A stretch of 64,000 nucleotides of DNA from Anabaena subtropica FACHB-260. GTDB taxonomy: Bacteria > Cyanobacteriota > Cyanobacteriia > Cyanobacteriales > Nostocaceae. Shown here piece by piece: positions 7,412-16,709 of the stretch. Location of the stretch: NCBI RefSeq assembly GCF_014697105.1, contig NZ_JACJRF010000003.1, forward strand, positions 163,438 to 227,437, read 5' to 3'. The position numbers and the translations under genes were made by a program. Within the stretch, counting starts at the first letter, position 1, and every line of letters begins with the position of its first letter. The notes beneath the pieces were generated by a model. It was not told the origin of the DNA and searched no databases. It worked only from the letters and a program-made list of their open reading frames with translations.

Positions 7412-8134
7412 TCAAACCATCGTTTCTGGCTCAAAACCTAGTGATTTTAACCTTTCTGCTAAAATTTGCACTTGTTTTTCTGCATCTAAACGTCGATATT
7501 CTTCAAGATTTGCTCTTTGTTCTGCTTCCAAAAGACGCTCTTCAGGGGTAAGCAGCCTTTCCCCTTTCTCGTCATACCAGTACAACCACTCCCGCGCTAT
7601 GCCTTGATAAACTCCCCGTTCTCGTCCAATTCCTAAACCAATTTCTGGCAACCAAATCGAATCTCCTGACATGAGGATATATTCCCCATCTTCTAACCGA
7701 TACACTTCCAGGGGTGGTTTCTTGCGCCGAAAAGGATTGTACACAACGTAGTATAAAATTCCTAATTCTTTAGCATATAACTCTTTTTTGCTGCTATATT
7801 CTCCTAGATGTTTTGGGGAAGCAACCTCCACCACTAAAACAGGTGGTTTTTTTTCTTCCCACAATACATAACTCAGGCGTAAGTCCCCATCAATAAAGCG
7901 GTTAACTTCTATGCTGAGAAACCCATCTGGTACAATTGCTGGCTTTTTCGGGTCATAATATATACCCATATTTACACCAAAGTACCAATTCCATCGCTCT
8001 GCCCACACTAAGGATAGTGTCGATTTTAACAAGCTAGGAATTAAATCTTGTAGTTCATTATCCACAGGCGTATCATCAGAATCGGGTAACTCTTCAGACG
8101 ATGGTAAACAGTGTAACGGGTTGTAGTTTAACAT
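7412..8134 (-). CDS. Uma2 family (DUF820) putative restriction-endonuclease-fold protein
   Basis: 240 residues. The core has the PD-(D/E)xK-like layout of Uma2 proteins: PDGFLSIEV, then PVLVVEVASP with a following K-K-E-LYAKELGI helix and YYVVYNP. The C-terminal part (EERLLEAEQRANLEEYRRL onward) is a charged helix usual in cyanobacterial members. These proteins occur in many copies in Nostoc genomes; their role is unknown and no biochemical activity should be assumed. The start ATG is at 8134. It is convergent with the precursor genes and shares their terminator. Confidence 0.85.
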   Translation of the reverse strand: MLNYNPLHCLPSSEELPDSDDTPVDNELQDLIPSLLKSTLSLVWAERWNWYFGVNMGIYYDPKKPAIVPDGFLSIEVNRFIDGDLRLSYVLWEEKKPPVLVVEVASPKHLGEYSSKKELYAKELGILYYVVYNPFRRKKPPLEVYRLEDGEYILMSGDSIWLPEIGLGIGRERGVYQGIAREWLYWYDEKGERLLTPEERLLEAEQRANLEEYRRLDAEKQVQILAERLKSLGFEPETMV

Positions 8135-8280
8135 GAGATATTTGCTTTGGTTCTAATTCTGAATAAATAAATTTATCTGTTATCTTTTTGTTCAATCTCA
8201 CTTTGCTCAGATGAATATTTATTTTTTTCAAAAGTATTTTTAACACAAAGATTCGTCCGTCATACTTCAAGATTCTGACT

Positions 8281-8327
8281 AACGTGTATTCGTTGTACAT
8301 ATTTTTGATACAAAAAGAATACACGTT
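8281..8327. repeat. Inverted repeat between the Uma2 and RTX genes
   Basis: Perfect 11-bp arms AACGTGTATTC/GAATACACGTT around a 25-base AT-rich spacer. It sits between the stop of the RTX-like gene (8364) and the Uma2 start (8134). It could end the RTX transcript or be an operator; no T tract supports a classical terminator. Confidence 0.4.
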
Positions 8328-8363
8328 ATTTGATTATTCTCAGTGAAAACTACTAGAAATTTA

Positions 8364-9965
8364 TTAGACAAACACAAAATCGTTAGAGTTGAAGCCGTTG
8401 GCTACTGTTGCTACTAAGTCCAAGGAAGCAATGTTGATTTGATTGTCTGTAGCTGTTATGGAGAAAGGTGTGCGGAAAATGGAAGTATTGCCTAATAAGA
8501 AGTAGTTATCAATAGTGCCATTAAGTTGAATTTTATCAAAGCCAGACTGAAAATCAACAATGATAGCAAAATCTTCAGAACCGCCTCCTTGATAGTATGC
8601 TTGGTTGCGATCGCCTAAGACAAATAAATCTTCATTAACACCACCAGTTAGGGTATCGATTTCACCTAATCCTGCCCGACGACTGTTAGGATCGACTCCA
8701 ATCAGTGTATTTTTACCTGCTATACCGAAAATCTCATCATTACCTTGACCACCAATTATCTGGTTACTACCATTGTTACCCACAATGCGATCGCTTTTCG
8801 ATGAGCCGATCACATTAGAGAAGTTTTCTACAGTGAAATTCAAGTCACCAACAGCAGTTCCCAATACCTGTAAACTATTTTGGGATAAGTCTACCCGCAA
8901 TGAAACTGTAGTACTAGTAGTAGAACCATCAATAGTGCTAATTGAGCGTGTGAAAAGACCGGAAGGTGCAATAATCCTTTCTACCTGAAATAGCTGATCT
9001 GTTCCTAAACTTCCCTTTTGAATTATCCCTGTTGCTTGCAGGATAATTCCTTGTCCCAGATTGCTGTAGTCTACAGTGTCAAAGCCGAATCCACCATCAA
9101 TGAAGTCGTTACCACCAGAACCCACGATGTAATCATCGCCAGCGCCACTGAGGATTTTGTTATTACTAATGCTACCAGCAATTATATCGCTGTTGTTTGT
9201 TCCTATAACATTGGCAAAGTTTTTGGCAGTAAAATTCAAGTTACCACCGGGAATACCTGTAACTGTTAACTGTCCAGTCGCCAGATTAACATTTATCGCA
9301 ACATTGCCTGTGGCGGTAGAGTTATCAATGGTGTTGGATTGGGTGGGGTTAGCGATAATTTCTTCAATTTCAAACAGACTATCAACCCCTGCGGTTCCTT
9401 TATCAACTATCCCAGTTGGTTTGAGGGTAATTGCTTGGTTGAGGAAACGATAGTCAACAGTATCTGTTCCACTCCCGCCAATAATGGTGTCATTACCAAA
9501 GCCAGCATAAACTAGATCGTTACCATTTCCGCCCAAGAGAATGTCATCGTCCTGCTCGGTTGGCGAACTCGGCCCACCGAAGATAATATCATCACCATCG
9601 CCACCCAAGACAATATCATTACCTGCTAAGGCAATCACAATATCATTACCCCCACCAGCAAAAATCAGATCGTTGAAGGGAGTACCAATAATCAGATCAT
9701 CTTTTTCTGTTCCATCAATGCGGATTAATGATGACTTGGTAGTATTTTCTAACGCTAGTTTTGCTGACAATGCTTCACTAGGTGAGAGCAAGCTTTGTAA
9801 CTCGTTCAGATTATATTGTTTGGGAATAAGGGAAGAGTCGCCAACAATTGTATTATCCACGACCTTATTAGCGATCGCATCTCTAATTAACTTCAGTTCT
9901 GGATAAATCTCTGAAAGTTTTTCGAGAACATCGCCCACAATTACTTTTTCTTTTACATCCACCAC
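8364..9965 (-). CDS. RTX-like calcium-binding repeat protein
   Basis: 533 residues. Between about residues 100 and 175 and again at about 270-300 and 400-415 there are nonapeptide-type GGxGxD repeats (for example GGDGDDIIFGG, GGNGNDLVYAG, GSGGNDFIDGG), which bind Ca2+ between turns of a beta-roll. Two similar modules containing LTVTGI/LQVLGT and NFANVIG/NFSNVIG suggest internal duplication. No signal peptide is seen; RTX proteins usually leave by type I secretion through a C-terminal signal, and the C-terminus here (NGFNSNDFVFV) is typical of cyanobacterial members. The start is GTG with AGGAGA about 10 bases before it. It lies near a type I-like exporter, but nothing shows that exporter moves it. 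Confidence 0.82.
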   Translation of the reverse strand: MVDVKEKVIVGDVLEKLSEIYPELKLIRDAIANKVVDNTIVGDSSLIPKQYNLNELQSLLSPSEALSAKLALENTTKSSLIRIDGTEKDDLIIGTPFNDLIFAGGGNDIVIALAGNDIVLGGDGDDIIFGGPSSPTEQDDDILLGGNGNDLVYAGFGNDTIIGGSGTDTVDYRFLNQAITLKPTGIVDKGTAGVDSLFEIEEIIANPTQSNTIDNSTATGNVAINVNLATGQLTVTGIPGGNLNFTAKNFANVIGTNNSDIIAGSISNNKILSGAGDDYIVGSGGNDFIDGGFGFDTVDYSNLGQGIILQATGIIQKGSLGTDQLFQVERIIAPSGLFTRSISTIDGSTTSTTVSLRVDLSQNSLQVLGTAVGDLNFTVENFSNVIGSSKSDRIVGNNGSNQIIGGQGNDEIFGIAGKNTLIGVDPNSRRAGLGEIDTLTGGVNEDLFVLGDRNQAYYQGGGSEDFAIIVDFQSGFDKIQLNGTIDNYFLLGNTSIFRTPFSITATDNQINIASLDLVATVANGFNSNDFVFV

Positions 9966-10356
9966 GTTTATTTCTCCTATTCAAGGTCACTTGAGTTGCT
10001 GTGATTTAGCCATGCTGGAATGTGATACCAATTCAAAATTCAAAATTAAGAAAGCCAGACATGACAAAGCTTTGGTTATGGGTATCTGTCGCCTTCTTTT
10101 TTCAAAGTGGTATGATTTTTCATCCAAAACCACAAAAAATCATTGTTATGTTTCAATTTAGGTCTTAAATATTAAGAAAATATAAAGATAAGAGAAAAAT
10201 CAGAATTATTTGCTTTTATTTAGCCAGAAAAAAGAAATATCAAGAGATTAAAGGATATGTATAGCAGGGGACAAGAGACAGACTTGAAAGCCTGTGAGTA
10301 TAACGGTTTTATTATTTCTTGATTTTTGTTGGCGTAGCCTGCGCTATGTTGGCGCT
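9966..10356. other. Intergenic region upstream of the RTX gene
   Basis: No gene seen. It contains the Nostoc intergenic phrase accaattcaaaattcaaaatt near 10029 and the word ttttgttggcgtagcctgcgc near 10323 that has a near copy at 5596. The RTX promoter must lie near 9990-10200 on the minus strand; I cannot define it. Confidence 0.4.
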
Positions 10357-10386
10357 AAAAAAAAAGAGCAGGCATAAAACCTGCTC
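10357..10386 (-). terminator. Terminator of ndhD
   Basis: On the minus strand a perfect 7-bp hairpin GAGCAGG/CCTGCTC is followed by nine T. It lies 36 bases after the ndhD stop. Confidence 0.85.
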
Positions 10387-10421
10387 TGACAAAAAAATAA
10401 GTTGAGATGATTAAGCACCCG

Positions 10422-11999
10422 TTAATTACCAATTACTGGCGCATTCAAAGAAATTTTTGGTGCTTCTTGTTTTTCTCGTGCCAAGGTCGGCACAGAATCG
10501 CGCAACCTTGCTGTCAGTTGTACAGTTGTAGAGTCATACATCTGAGTCAGCAGCTTGGGATAAAAACCAATGCCAATAATTGGTACTAGCAGACAAGCAA
10601 TGACAAAGACTTCGCGGGGTTCAGCATCGATGAGTTTTTGATGAGAAACTAATTCTTCGTTTTCTTGACCGTAGAAAATTTCTCGCAACATTGATAACAG
10701 ATAAATTGGAGTTAAAATCACTCCAACCGCCATTAAAAATACCACGATGACTTTAAATGTGGAGCTATAAGCATCGCTGGTAGCAAAACCGACAAATACC
10801 ATTATTTCTGCTACAAAACCACTCATTCCTGGTAATGCTAAGGAAGCCATCGAACAAGCAGTGAACATAGCAAAAATTTTGGGCATCCGCTTACCGACAC
10901 CGCCCATTTCATCTAACATCAGGGTGTGTGTCCGGTCATAAGTCGCACCGACAAGGAAGAACAAACTTGCACCGATTAAGCCGTGGGAGACCATTTGTAA
11001 TACTGCCCCACTCAAGCCTAAATCGGTAAAAGAGGCAAACCCAATCAGCACAAAGCCCATGTGGGAAATTGAGGAGTAAGCAATCTTCCGCTTGAGGTTA
11101 CGCTGGGCAAAGGATGTCAAAGCAGCGTAGATGATGTTAACTACCCCCAAAACCACAAGCACGGGTGCAAAATAAGCGTGAGCATCGGGTAAAATACCTG
11201 CATTCATGCGAATTAGGGCATAACCACCCATTTTCAACAAAATACCTGCCAATAACATATGGGCGGGTGCTGTCGCTTCACCGTGGGCATCTGGTAGCCA
11301 CGTATGTAAGGGAATGATGGGTAACTTGACAGCGTAGGCAATCAGGAAGCCAGCATACAGCAACAATTGGAAATTCAGAGCATAATCTTTGAGAGCGAGC
11401 GATCGCATATCAAAGGTGACTGTATCGCCATAAAAGGCCATTGTCAAAGATGCCAGTAAAATAAACAGCGAACCGCCAGCCGTGTACAAAATAAATTTGG
11501 TGGCTGCATATTGCCGCTTTTTACCTCCCCAAATTGCCAGTAGCAAGTAAACGGGAATCAATTCCAACTCCCACACCAAGAAGAACAGCAGCATATCCTG
11601 TACGGCAAATACAGCGATTTGACCGCCATACATTGCCAGGAGTAGAAAGTAAAATAGCCTGGGTTTTAAGGTGACAGGCCAAGCTGCTAAGGTGGCTAGG
11701 GTAGTAATGAATCCAGTCAAAATAATTAGGGGCATAGATAAGCCATCTGCCCCCACTGACCAATTCAAATCCAGTTGGGGAACCCAGGGGTAACTCTCCA
11801 CCAGTTGTAAATTGGGGTTGGCGAAGTCGTAGCTGGTATAAAATGCGTAAACAATGAGAGCGAAATCAATCAATCCGACAATCAGGGCGTACCAGCGTAT
11901 GGTTTTGCCGTCTTTATCGGGAATGATGGGAATCAGTAGCGACGCAGCTATCGGTAATAAAATAATCGTCGTCAGCCACGGGAAATTAGCTGTATTCAT
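10422..11999 (-). CDS. ndhD: NAD(P)H-quinone oxidoreductase chain 4 (NdhD1 type)
   Basis: Proton-pumping membrane subunit of thylakoid NDH-1, used in respiration and cyclic electron flow. At 525 residues it has the usual length, with about 14 membrane segments. Recognised core: [23 protein letters not shown] (transmembrane Glu), [47 protein letters not shown], and [11 protein letters not shown] use the ATG at 11999; a GTG directly before it is the alternative. In relatives ndhD follows ndhF closely; here about 2.1 kb of other genes lies between them, and each gene has its own terminator. Confidence 0.96.
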   Translation of the reverse strand: MNTANFPWLTTIILLPIAASLLIPIIPDKDGKTIRWYALIVGLIDFALIVYAFYTSYDFANPNLQLVESYPWVPQLDLNWSVGADGLSMPLIILTGFITTLATLAAWPVTLKPRLFYFLLLAMYGGQIAVFAVQDMLLFFLVWELELIPVYLLLAIWGGKKRQYAATKFILYTAGGSLFILLASLTMAFYGDTVTFDMRSLALKDYALNFQLLLYAGFLIAYAVKLPIIPLHTWLPDAHGEATAPAHMLLAGILLKMGGYALIRMNAGILPDAHAYFAPVLVVLGVVNIIYAALTSFAQRNLKRKIAYSSISHMGFVLIGFASFTDLGLSGAVLQMVSHGLIGASLFFLVGATYDRTHTLMLDEMGGVGKRMPKIFAMFTACSMASLALPGMSGFVAEIMVFVGFATSDAYSSTFKVIVVFLMAVGVILTPIYLLSMLREIFYGQENEELVSHQKLIDAEPREVFVIACLLVPIIGIGFYPKLLTQMYDSTTVQLTARLRDSVPTLAREKQEAPKISLNAPVIGN

Positions 12000-12316
12000 C
12001 ACAATTCGTCTGCTATTAAAATCATGTTTGCCAATGAGCCACTAGCTTATTAACTAACAGCTTTTTGACGATTTGGCATTGAATGTTAGGTTGATTTAAT
12101 CAAATTGGCAATCCCCTATTTTTTTCTTGGCAGTATCTTTTGACTTGAGGAGTTATGGAATATCGACTGGGGTACTGCCGCCAAGTCAACAATTTTTCGT
12201 CAAAAAGTAGTTAAACTAGAACTCTGTCGATGCTGTGATGTAGCCACAAACCAGGCATTGCTAAGAACACACGCTGCTGTTTGGTGCAGAAAAAGCATGA
12301 CAAGAGAATTAACCCT
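12000..12316. other. Upstream region of ndhD
   Basis: No gene seen. An inverted repeat GGCAGTA (12129-12135)/TACTGCC (12173-12179) frames a 37-base spacer. The ndhD promoter should lie here on the minus strand. Confidence 0.35.
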
Positions 12317-12574
12317 ATGATAATGACACAAATTGAAAGTCAGATTCGTTATGTCACAAACATAGATGGAGACACAACAGATATACTTGTCCCTATAGAA
12401 CTTTGGCAACAGCTGATGAGTTCAGTAAATTCTGATAACGTCAGTCGTTTAGGTTGGGTTGACGAACAAGAGCCAAAAGCAAAAATATTAGGCGATTTGC
12501 AGGAGTCTGTGCGACAAGCAGCAGCAGGACAGAGTTTCCCAGTGTCGGAACTTTGGGATGATATGAAAGCCTAG
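12317..12574 (+). CDS. Antitoxin-like protein (type II TA, Phd/YefM-like)
   Basis: About 85 residues from the ATG at 12317 (MIMTQIESQIRYVTNIDGD). The layout YVTNxDGxTTDILVPIELWQQL resembles the N-terminal part of Phd/YefM-type antitoxins, and the C-terminal half (ILGDLQESVRQAAAG, PVSELWDDMKA) is the acidic helix that would wrap the toxin. Its stop is 4 bases before the toxin start, the usual TA spacing. The partner toxin is broken, so the pair is no longer a functional addiction module. Family assignment is from pattern only. Confidence 0.6.
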   Translation: MIMTQIESQIRYVTNIDGDTTDILVPIELWQQLMSSVNSDNVSRLGWVDEQEPKAKILGDLQESVRQAAAGQSFPVSELWDDMKA

Positions 12575-12578
12575 ATTT

Positions 12579-12906
12579 ATGGCAGAAGTTAGGTTCACAT
12601 CTCCTTTCAAGCGCTGTCTCAAAACTCTGACTAAACGCTATCGCCAAATTCAAATTGACATTCAACCCATTATTGATCAGCTATAGGCTGGGAATTTTAT
12701 TGGCGATCAAATTTCTGCAATAGACTTGACCGTTTTTAAAGTTAGAGCAAAAAATAGTGATATCCCTACGGGTAAGAGTGGTGGATATCGGTTGATTTAT
12801 CAAGTTGTCTCACCTGAATGTGTCTTGCTTCTACTCAATTTATGCAAAATCGGATCAGGCAGATGTGAGTTTAGAAGAGATTGAAGATGCAATTAACAAG
12901 ACATAG
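12579..12906 (+). pseudogene. RelE/ParE-type toxin, inactivated
   Basis: The frame starts MAEVRFTSPFKRCLKTLTKR and matches the start of RelE/ParE-superfamily toxins. It hits an in-frame TAG about 37 codons in (after PIIDQL). The same frame then continues with FIGDQISAIDLTVFKVRAKN and GKSGGYRLIYQVV. A second lesion, a shift near 12837, moves the C-terminus IYAKSDQADVSLEEIEDA into another frame before the final TAG at 12904. Two independent lesions make this a dead gene. Confidence 0.7.
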
Positions 12907-13142
12907 AAATACATAGATCAAGCGCGATCGCCTACAATATCATATCAATCAACAGTGATTCTAAAAATCCCTCTGTTTGCCGCCCTCGTAAATGAAACAC
13001 CGATTAAATCGTTCCCATAGTGGCGATTGCTACATCAGAGTAGGGTTGTTGCATGAAAGAAAAAAAGACACACCAATTCGTATCTACCATTTTGCCTATT
13101 CACGCAACAATGCCCCTATAAACCCCAAAATCATGGCGTGCA

Positions 13143-13706
13143 TCACTCCACAGAACCCCAAAACCAGTTACCTACAGCACCGGGTTCTTTTTCAGTTAGA
13201 AATTCTCTTTTAGCAGAAACAAACTCTTTTTTAGAGAGGATGCCGTCCTGATCAATATCAAGCTTAGAGAAGACAAAAGCTGATTGCTCAGCATCTAGGT
13301 CAAACACACTGAAGAAGAGACTATGCTCTTGTTGTGATATGTGACCATCACTGTCTAAATCAACAATGTCAAACACAGTCTCTATTAAAGGGTCGTTGTA
13401 ATCTGGATTTGAAACTGCTTTCTCTATGCCCTGACAAAATTCTTCAGAGCTTACCTTACCATCTCCATCCAAATCCGCTTTAGACCAAAAATTCTCCCAA
13501 ATATCAAGCCACTTAAACAACAAATCTTTGTGAATATTTGAACCAATTTCTGCGCCACGGATTTTGGCGAACCTCTGAGCAAAAATCTCAGCATCTTCTT
13601 TCCCAATGAAGCCTGAATTATCGGCATCCAGACAATAAAAGTGATGCAGTAACTTTTTTCTATGATATTCGCTTAACAATGCTTTTCCTCTTTGCTGACC
13701 AAACAT
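13143..13706 (-). CDS. EF-hand calcium-binding protein with four EF loops
   Basis: 187 residues with four EF-hand loops: DADNSGFIGKED, DLDGDGKVSSEE, DLDSDGHISQQE and DIDQDGILSKKE. Most loops have acidic residues at positions 1, 3, 5 and 12, so at least three should bind Ca2+. The layout of a soluble protein with four hands over about 170 residues resembles calerythrin/sarcoplasmic-type proteins. No signal peptide or membrane segment is seen. The start ATG is at 13706. It lies between ndhD and ndhF on their strand, but ndhF has its own terminator before it, so it is not obviously in their operon. It was probably brought in with neighbouring accessory DNA. Confidence 0.85.
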   Translation of the reverse strand: MFGQQRGKALLSEYHRKKLLHHFYCLDADNSGFIGKEDAEIFAQRFAKIRGAEIGSNIHKDLLFKWLDIWENFWSKADLDGDGKVSSEEFCQGIEKAVSNPDYNDPLIETVFDIVDLDSDGHISQQEHSLFFSVFDLDAEQSAFVFSKLDIDQDGILSKKEFVSAKREFLTEKEPGAVGNWFWGSVE

Positions 13707-13743
13707 ACTTACACTACCACACCAGTACGTAGTCGATAATCAC

Positions 13744-13953
13744 ACCCACCTACTTATTGTTAATAAAGTATTTAAGGATCAGGCTATTCATGTAGTCGTA
13801 GATTCGACTGGATTAAAAGTCTATGGTGAAGGCGAATCGAAAGTACGTACACATGGAGTTGCTAAAAGGCAGACATGGCGCAAGTTGCATTTAGGCGTTG
13901 ATGAGGGGAGTGGAGAAATTTTGGCTGATGCCTCTCGGCTCTGGGTTTTTTAA
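13744..13953 (+). pseudogene. Transposase fragment (DDE, IS5/IS4-like)
   Basis: A frame without a start codon reads AIHVVVDSTGLKVYGEGE, then VAKRQTWRKLHLGVDEGSGEI. This is the region around the first catalytic Asp of DDE_Tnp_1 transposases of the IS5 group (VDSTGLK). It breaks off after LAD and ends at TAA 13951. Only about 70 codons remain, so the element cannot move. It marks an old insertion between ndhD and ndhF. Confidence 0.75.
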
Positions 13954-14053
13954 GTGGTTAAATACCCTGACCACTATAATGCTTACTTCTTATTTTACTG
14001 GAAGCACAAACCATAAAACCTCATATAGTGAAGACTGCTGAAGAATTCAAGCC

Positions 14054-14079
14054 AAAAAAAAGGAGTCTAAATTAGACTC
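14054..14079 (-). terminator. Terminator of ndhF
   Basis: On the minus strand GAGTCTAATTTAGACTC forms a 7-8 bp hairpin followed by a T tract. It lies about 45 bases after the ndhF stop. Confidence 0.85.
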
Positions 14080-14123
14080 TGAAAAAACTTAGGGGCAGAC
14101 ACCCGCCCACCCCCTGATTAAAA

Positions 14124-16214
14124 TTAGGTAACACCGAAGACAATCACTAAGCCCAAAACAGCCCCGAAGACAATCAAGGCATAGAATTGAACCCGACCGT
14201 TTTCGAGATATTTTAGACCTTCACCACTGACGAGGGTGAAAAAGCCTGTCAAATTCACAGCACCATCAACAACCCGGAAGTCCACTTCCATAACTTGTCT
14301 AGCGAGGCGGCGTAAACCAAGCACAAAGACACGCTGGTAAATGTCATCGAAATACCATTTATTCAGTGATAGTTCGTAGAGTGGTTTAATTTTAGCAGCG
14401 ATCGCCGCCGGGTCGATTTTACGTTGCAAATACATCAGTGAAGCCAATGTGATCCCAATCAAGGAAACACCGACTGAACCACCAGCCATGATGTAAAACT
14501 CATTGGGGTCAAATTCAGCCGCTTTTTCCAGCACTTCAGCTAGGCTTTCTGTGGGCGAAAAAATAAACCGTTCAAAGTAGTTGTTGTAGGGTGTACCTAC
14601 TAAACCAATCAACATTGAAGGTATAGCCAAAACCAGCAATGGCAGAGTCATTGTCCAAGGCGACTCATGGGGAGAACTGCTGTGATGACCGTGACCATCA
14701 TGATGACCACCAGTAGCAGCCAATTCTCCTTTCTTCATTGCCCCAGGGCCAAAAACAGGTGCGGGTTCTGCCGACTCTAATTCTAGAAGGATTGTTTTAG
14801 CTTTGAGGAGCTTGTCCTTGATTTTTTCGTCATTACCCCGGAATTTGCCCTCAAATGTCGAGAAATACATTCTAAACATATAAAAAGCGGTAATCCCGGC
14901 AGTCATCCAGCCAATAAACCACAGTAACGGGTTAGCAGCATAAGCAGCACCGAGAATTTCATCTTTTGACCAGAAGCCAGCAAAGGGAGGGATACCGGAA
15001 ATTGCCAAACAACCAATCAAAAATGTCAGTCCGGTAGCAGGCATATATTTCCGCAGTCCACCCATTAAGCGCATATCCTGCGCTAAAGCTGGGTCATGAC
15101 CAACAACAGCTTCCATGCCATGAATTACAGAACCGGAACCCAAGAACAGCATCGCCTTGAAATAGGCGTGGGTCATCAGGTGGAATAATCCAGCACTGTA
15201 AGCCCCTACACCCATCGCCATCACCATGTAACCCAACTGGGAGATGGTGGAGTAAGCCAAGCCCTTTTTGATGTCGTTTTGGGTAATTGCAATGGTAGCG
15301 CCCAAAAATGCCGTTAATGCCCCAGTGAAAGCAATCACGTTCATCGCTGCGGGAACGTGTTCAAAAACGGGATACATCCGGGCAATCAGAAACACACCAG
15401 CCGCCACCATCGTTGCCGCGTGGATTAAGGCAGAAATGGGGGTAGGGCCTTCCATCGCGTCTGGTAGCCAGACATGGAGGGGGAATTGGGCAGATTTAGC
15501 AACTGGGCCGAGGAAGACCAAAATAGCAAACAGGACAGCCAGGAAATTGCTGATAGAACCTGTTTGGACGAGTTCGGCTAGGCGATCGCCCATAACATCG
15601 AACTCGAAGCTACCTGTAGCCCAAAATAACCCCAGAATACCCAGCAGTAAACCAAAGTCGCCTACCCGGTTGGTGACAAATGCTTTTTGAGCTGCATCTG
15701 CGGCTGACTTGCGATCGTACCAGAAACCGACGAGTAAGTAGGAACACATCCCCACCAATTCCCAGAATATATAAATCTGGACTAGGTTAGGACTAACTAC
15801 CAAACCCAACATCGAGGAACCAAACAGGCTGAGATAGGCATAAAACCTGACATAGCCTGGGTCATGAGCCATGTAGCCATCAGTGTAAATCATGACTAGC
15901 AAAGCTACTGATGTGACAATCACCAGCATTAAGGCTGTGAGATTGTCGATTGTGTAGCCCATGTTCAGGTGGAAATTGCCTGCTGCTGCCCATTCTAAAG
16001 TGCGGAGATAAGTAGGGTGTCCTTGGAGTTGACTCCACAGCAAGGCTAATGACAGACCCAAGGCTGCGCCCATGAGGGAAATGATCAACGCAGCATTTAG
16101 CTGCCGCAGGCGGTTTGTCCCTTGATTGAATGAAATTAAGCCTAAACCGACCAGCATTGCTCCTAAGAGAGGGAATACCGGAATTAGCCAGGCATATTGA
16201 TAGATTACTTCCAT
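14124..16214 (-). CDS. ndhF: NAD(P)H-quinone oxidoreductase chain 5 (NdhF1 type)
   Basis: Distal proton-pumping subunit of thylakoid NDH-1, about 696 residues. Family motifs include IYIFWELVGMCSYLLVGFW (transmembrane Glu), KSAQFPLHVWLPDAMEGPTP, LIHAATMVAAGVFL, KKGLAYSTISQLGYM and FAGFWSKDEI. The C-terminal part has a His-rich loop (GGHHDGHGHHSSSPHE) and the long amphipathic helix region of NDH-1 subunit 5. I choose the ATG at 16214 (MEVIYQYAW); a GTG directly before it is the alternative. ndhD lies about 2.1 kb further along the same strand. Confidence 0.96.
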   Translation of the reverse strand: MEVIYQYAWLIPVFPLLGAMLVGLGLISFNQGTNRLRQLNAALIISLMGAALGLSLALLWSQLQGHPTYLRTLEWAAAGNFHLNMGYTIDNLTALMLVIVTSVALLVMIYTDGYMAHDPGYVRFYAYLSLFGSSMLGLVVSPNLVQIYIFWELVGMCSYLLVGFWYDRKSAADAAQKAFVTNRVGDFGLLLGILGLFWATGSFEFDVMGDRLAELVQTGSISNFLAVLFAILVFLGPVAKSAQFPLHVWLPDAMEGPTPISALIHAATMVAAGVFLIARMYPVFEHVPAAMNVIAFTGALTAFLGATIAITQNDIKKGLAYSTISQLGYMVMAMGVGAYSAGLFHLMTHAYFKAMLFLGSGSVIHGMEAVVGHDPALAQDMRLMGGLRKYMPATGLTFLIGCLAISGIPPFAGFWSKDEILGAAYAANPLLWFIGWMTAGITAFYMFRMYFSTFEGKFRGNDEKIKDKLLKAKTILLELESAEPAPVFGPGAMKKGELAATGGHHDGHGHHSSSPHESPWTMTLPLLVLAIPSMLIGLVGTPYNNYFERFIFSPTESLAEVLEKAAEFDPNEFYIMAGGSVGVSLIGITLASLMYLQRKIDPAAIAAKIKPLYELSLNKWYFDDIYQRVFVLGLRRLARQVMEVDFRVVDGAVNLTGFFTLVSGEGLKYLENGRVQFYALIVFGAVLGLVIVFGVT

Positions 16215-16291
16215 CACTGACGCTTACTTTTAGGATTCTTGACTAACGTGTCGGAACTGTTAACAATTGTGACACACACCCTTGAGGATAA

Positions 16292-16325
16292 AATACCCCA
16301 CCCGATAACAATTGGGTGGGGTATT
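16292..16325. repeat. Strong GC-rich hairpin upstream of ndhF
   Basis: Perfect 12-bp arms AATACCCCACCC/GGGTGGGGTATT with a 10-base loop, about 80 bases upstream of ndhF. It could form in either strand's RNA. It may be an attenuator in the ndhF leader, or the end of a small mobile element. Confidence 0.55.
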
Positions 16326-16550
16326 AAGCATGGTTTTATATTTGGAGGGTGGGCAGTCATGGATCTGACAGGTGTTTGTTTTTCATCCAGTAACGGCTGA
16401 CGGTTGCAAAACTGACGAAAAAATCATTATTTCATCAACCGTGGTCTGCTAAACCCTCAAACCACTGAATTTTATAATGTAAAAAAACCGTACCCTCAAA
16501 GGTTTGGGGAACGGACAGTGAGTATTAAAGGATTTAAGACTCCTCTTTGT

Positions 16551-16609
16551 ACAAAGTTCTCATCGCCTATTTCCGGCTATCAGAACTTTGTGCTAAGTCT
16601 AGACTTAGC
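16551..16609. repeat. Tandem palindromes between thioredoxin and ndhF
   Basis: A 10-bp inverted repeat ACAAAGTTCT/AGAACTTTGT with a 21-base loop is followed directly by the perfect 18-base palindrome GCTAAGTCTAGACTTAGC. The region 16215-16709 has no gene. The paired structures suggest a structured RNA, a terminator of the ndhF-side transcription, or a relic of a palindromic element. Confidence 0.5.
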
Positions 16610-16709
16610 ATCAGTTGAGTTAAGGTTGAAATCTCCAACGCCAACTGTCTTGAGGGTTGTACTTTTGCGGAGAACCCGTAGGGTATTTTGAATTTTGAAT
16701 TTTGAATTG

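Noticed and set aside
9157..9906. Plus-strand frames opposite the RTX-like gene
   Set aside because: They are antisense to the GGxGxD repeat coding region, which explains their openness; no start signals.
13741..13953. Complete insertion sequence between ndhD and ndhF
   Set aside because: Only a transposase fragment of about 70 codons remains; no terminal inverted repeats could be matched.
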